Part shown: in pieces, positions 5,767-6,896 of the stretch | Layout: the number at the start of each line of letters is the position of its first letter | Position numbering within the stretch: the stretch's first letter is position 1 | Source: CAIKZJ01 sp041675325 | Lineage (GTDB): Bacteria > Bacteroidota > Ignavibacteria > Tepidaquicellales > Tepidaquicellaceae | Reading direction: 5' to 3' | Assembly: GCA_041675325.1 (NCBI GenBank) | Contig: JBAYUG010000120.1 | Coordinates: 1-6,896, forward strand | DNA: 6,896 nt | Notes under the pieces: generated by a model | Told to the model about the DNA's origin: nothing | What the model saw: only the letters and a program-made list of their open reading frames with translations | Databases searched by the model: none | Position numbers and translations under genes: made by a program

Positions 5767-6722
5767 AGAAGCTGTTAATCATATTAATATTGCTGATTGG
5801 TTCTGAAGTGTCGTATTCACAGGTCTGCTGCGGTGGTGGTGTTTATGATTTAGCGGTACTTTCTCTGAATAAGCGTGCACTCTTCAGCATGGGGTATAAG
5901 TACGATAATTTCATGGGCGTGTGGGATTCGGATAATCAGTGGAGGAAAATATCGCAGTCGTATTATCAGATGACGCCTTCTCTTTCAGCAGCGTACAGGT
6001 TTAACAAGCATCTTCAGGCGGGGCTTCTTGTTCCGTACATCTTTAATGCAAACGACCTCCCGGGACTGCCTTCGAACGGTAATGGAATAGGGGATATAGT
6101 GCTGAGCGGAAGGTATGAGATTTTTCATGAATACGCTTTGTACAAAGAAAAGGGAAAGATAAAAACTGACCACGTCACTCCTTATTTTGCAATCACATTC
6201 GGAATGACTTTGCCGTCCGGGAAATCTGATGAGAATGCAAACAGCGAGGTTGATATTACAGGGAAAGGATTTTATACAACATCGCTCGGACTTTCTTTTA
6301 TAAAAACAATCATGAAGGATAAAATCCAGCTCGGTACGGACTTGAGCTGGCAGCATAGTTTCCCAAAGACTTTCACTAAATACTACAATCAGGATATACA
6401 GCCGTACGACAGGAAGCAGGGGGACAGATTCAATGCGGCGATATCGGCAAACTATTTTATAAACTTCTATAATTCAGTATCGCTTTCTGTAGCAGGATTC
6501 GTTCAGAACAGCTACTCGATAAATGATGCAAAGGTGGATAACACAAACGAAAGTACTGTAAACTTCACAGCTTCTTACACTTACTATCCCAAAACATACT
6601 TAAGGATAACGCCTCTTTTCAAATGGAATATCCCGTCAAACGGCTTCGGTACTAACACGGCGGGCTCGTTGCTGTTCGGGATCAATCTTGTTTATTACAT
6701 CGAGAACCTCGACGATTTTTAA
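5763..6722 (+). CDS. outer-membrane beta-barrel, 'transporter' (PF13557-like)
   Basis: A 319-residue protein starting at GTG 5763, which overlaps the upstream stop by four bases (GTGA). The signal peptide is about residues 1-19 (ends S-Y-S) and the mature chain should start Q20-V-C22-C23-G-G-G. The rest alternates polar and hydrophobic or aromatic residues as beta strands do, and the last residue is Phe319, the usual outer-membrane-insertion signature. G108-I-G-D111 followed by I-V-L-S-G-R-Y, and L-P-S-G-K-S (150-155) with a later T-G-K-G-F, resemble the barrel family annotated 'transporter' or Phenol_MetA_deg. With the upstream Met/His lipoprotein it forms a module that I associate with metal handling in Bacteroidota; the substrate is unproven. 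The N-terminal Cys pair could bind metal or form disulfides. I see no terminator directly after the stop. Confidence 0.75.
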   Translation: MKKLLIILILLIGSEVSYSQVCCGGGVYDLAVLSLNKRALFSMGYKYDNFMGVWDSDNQWRKISQSYYQMTPSLSAAYRFNKHLQAGLLVPYIFNANDLPGLPSNGNGIGDIVLSGRYEIFHEYALYKEKGKIKTDHVTPYFAITFGMTLPSGKSDENANSEVDITGKGFYTTSLGLSFIKTIMKDKIQLGTDLSWQHSFPKTFTKYYNQDIQPYDRKQGDRFNAAISANYFINFYNSVSLSVAGFVQNSYSINDAKVDNTNESTVNFTASYTYYPKTYLRITPLFKWNIPSNGFGTNTAGSLLFGINLVYYIENLDDF

Positions 6723-6740
6723 TAATTACCAAGAGATTTT

Positions 6741-6788
6741 TTACCACTAAAACACGAAAACACCAATAGAGCATTTACCACAGACCTT
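6741..6788 (-). repeat. degenerate host-type repeat, reverse orientation
   Basis: TTACCACTAAAACACG followed by AAAACACCAATAG and then TTTACCACAGACCTTA is the reverse-complement form of the GTGGTTAAA / CTCTGTGGT family. It starts about 20 bases after the barrel gene and ends where the leader of the right-edge gene begins, suggesting that gene's unit inserted at or beside a repeat. Confidence 0.55.
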
Positions 6789-6801
6789 ATGTTTAAAAAG
6801 G

Positions 6802-6862
6802 TGGCAAGCCTCAAAATAAATTAGTAAATTTATTTTTTAAGCAAATTCAAGGAGGCTTACCA
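6802..6862 (+). promoter_or_regulatory. predicted leader stem that hides the Shine-Dalgarno of the right-edge gene
   Basis: TGGCAAGCCTC (6802-6812) can pair with GAGGCTTACCA (6852-6862) in 10 of 11 positions, with one C-A mismatch, closing a 39-base AT-rich loop. The 3' arm contains most of the GGAGG Shine-Dalgarno (6851-6855) and the first base of the ATG. A transcript starting upstream of 6802 would therefore fold its own start shut, whereas one starting inside the loop would be open. Some transposase genes (IS10, IS50) use this logic against read-through expression. Confidence 0.45.
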
Positions 6863-6896
6863 TGAAAGAAGTTAGAAAAATTAATTTTAAAAATAA
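6862..6896 (+). CDS. start of a gene cut by the window edge, possibly transposase
   Basis: The ATG at 6862 is preceded by GGAGG (6851-6855) with a 6-base spacer, the only strong Shine-Dalgarno before a gene in this window. Eleven residues are visible, beginning MKEVRKINF and ending KN, before the sequence stops. The basic start, the unusual ribosome site and the leader stem suggest a transferred gene such as an insertion-sequence transposase. The opening faintly recalls IS110-type transposases, but eleven residues cannot establish this. Confidence 0.45.
   Translation, partial: MKEVRKINFKN

Noticed and set aside
6723..6861. IS110-type bridge RNA before the right-edge gene
   Set aside because: Only about 75 bases lie between the host-type repeat and the ATG, short for such an RNA, and the transposase identity itself is unproven.

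Overview
The window looks like a low-GC chromosome segment from the Bacteroidota/Chlorobi/Ignavibacteria side of the FCB group. This is inferred, not proven. The signs are lipoprotein signal peptides, an outer-membrane barrel, AT-rich leaders without Shine-Dalgarno sequences in front of the complete genes, and scattered degenerate 'CTCTGTGGTTAAA'-type intergenic repeats that I associate with such genomes.

Layout. Positions 1-109 hold the N-terminus of a minus-strand gene cut by the window edge. Positions 118-252 are degenerate host-type repeats. Positions 331-1569 (+) encode a lipoprotein serine hydrolase of the class C beta-lactamase / D-alanyl-D-alanine carboxypeptidase fold. Positions 1570-3197 are a gene-free stretch of about 1.6 kb, unusually rich in repeats. 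It has five copies of a bipartite inverted repeat in alternating orientation, a 9-bp minisatellite, several hairpins including an orphan terminator-like one, and a ten-unit AGCCAT array with about 10.5-bp spacing. Positions 3198-4838 (+) encode an exported C69-family dipeptidase, closed by a strong intrinsic terminator. Positions 4966-5766 and 5763-6722 (+) form a two-gene operon with a GTGA overlap: a lipoprotein with two copies of a YtkA/FixH-like domain, then an outer-membrane beta-barrel with a Cys-Cys pair at its mature N-terminus. Positions 6741-6788 carry another host-type repeat. At 6862 a further gene begins and is cut by the edge; its good Shine-Dalgarno sequence lies inside a predicted stem, as seen in some transposase genes.

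How the parts work together. All four complete genes encode exported or envelope proteins: one hydrolase, one peptidase, and a lipoprotein/porin-like pair that resembles Bacteroidota metal-handling modules (inference). The first two genes stand as single units; the last two are translationally coupled. Both edges may belong to multicopy or mobile genes.

The most unusual element is the inverted-repeat array at about 1967-2628. Each copy has a TCACAAC block exactly 15 bases from a GACA block. Paired copies enclose AT-rich cores, like a short tandem of palindromic MITE-like elements or a multi-site binding region. I did not find clear evidence of a defence system, CRISPR, tRNA or rRNA.
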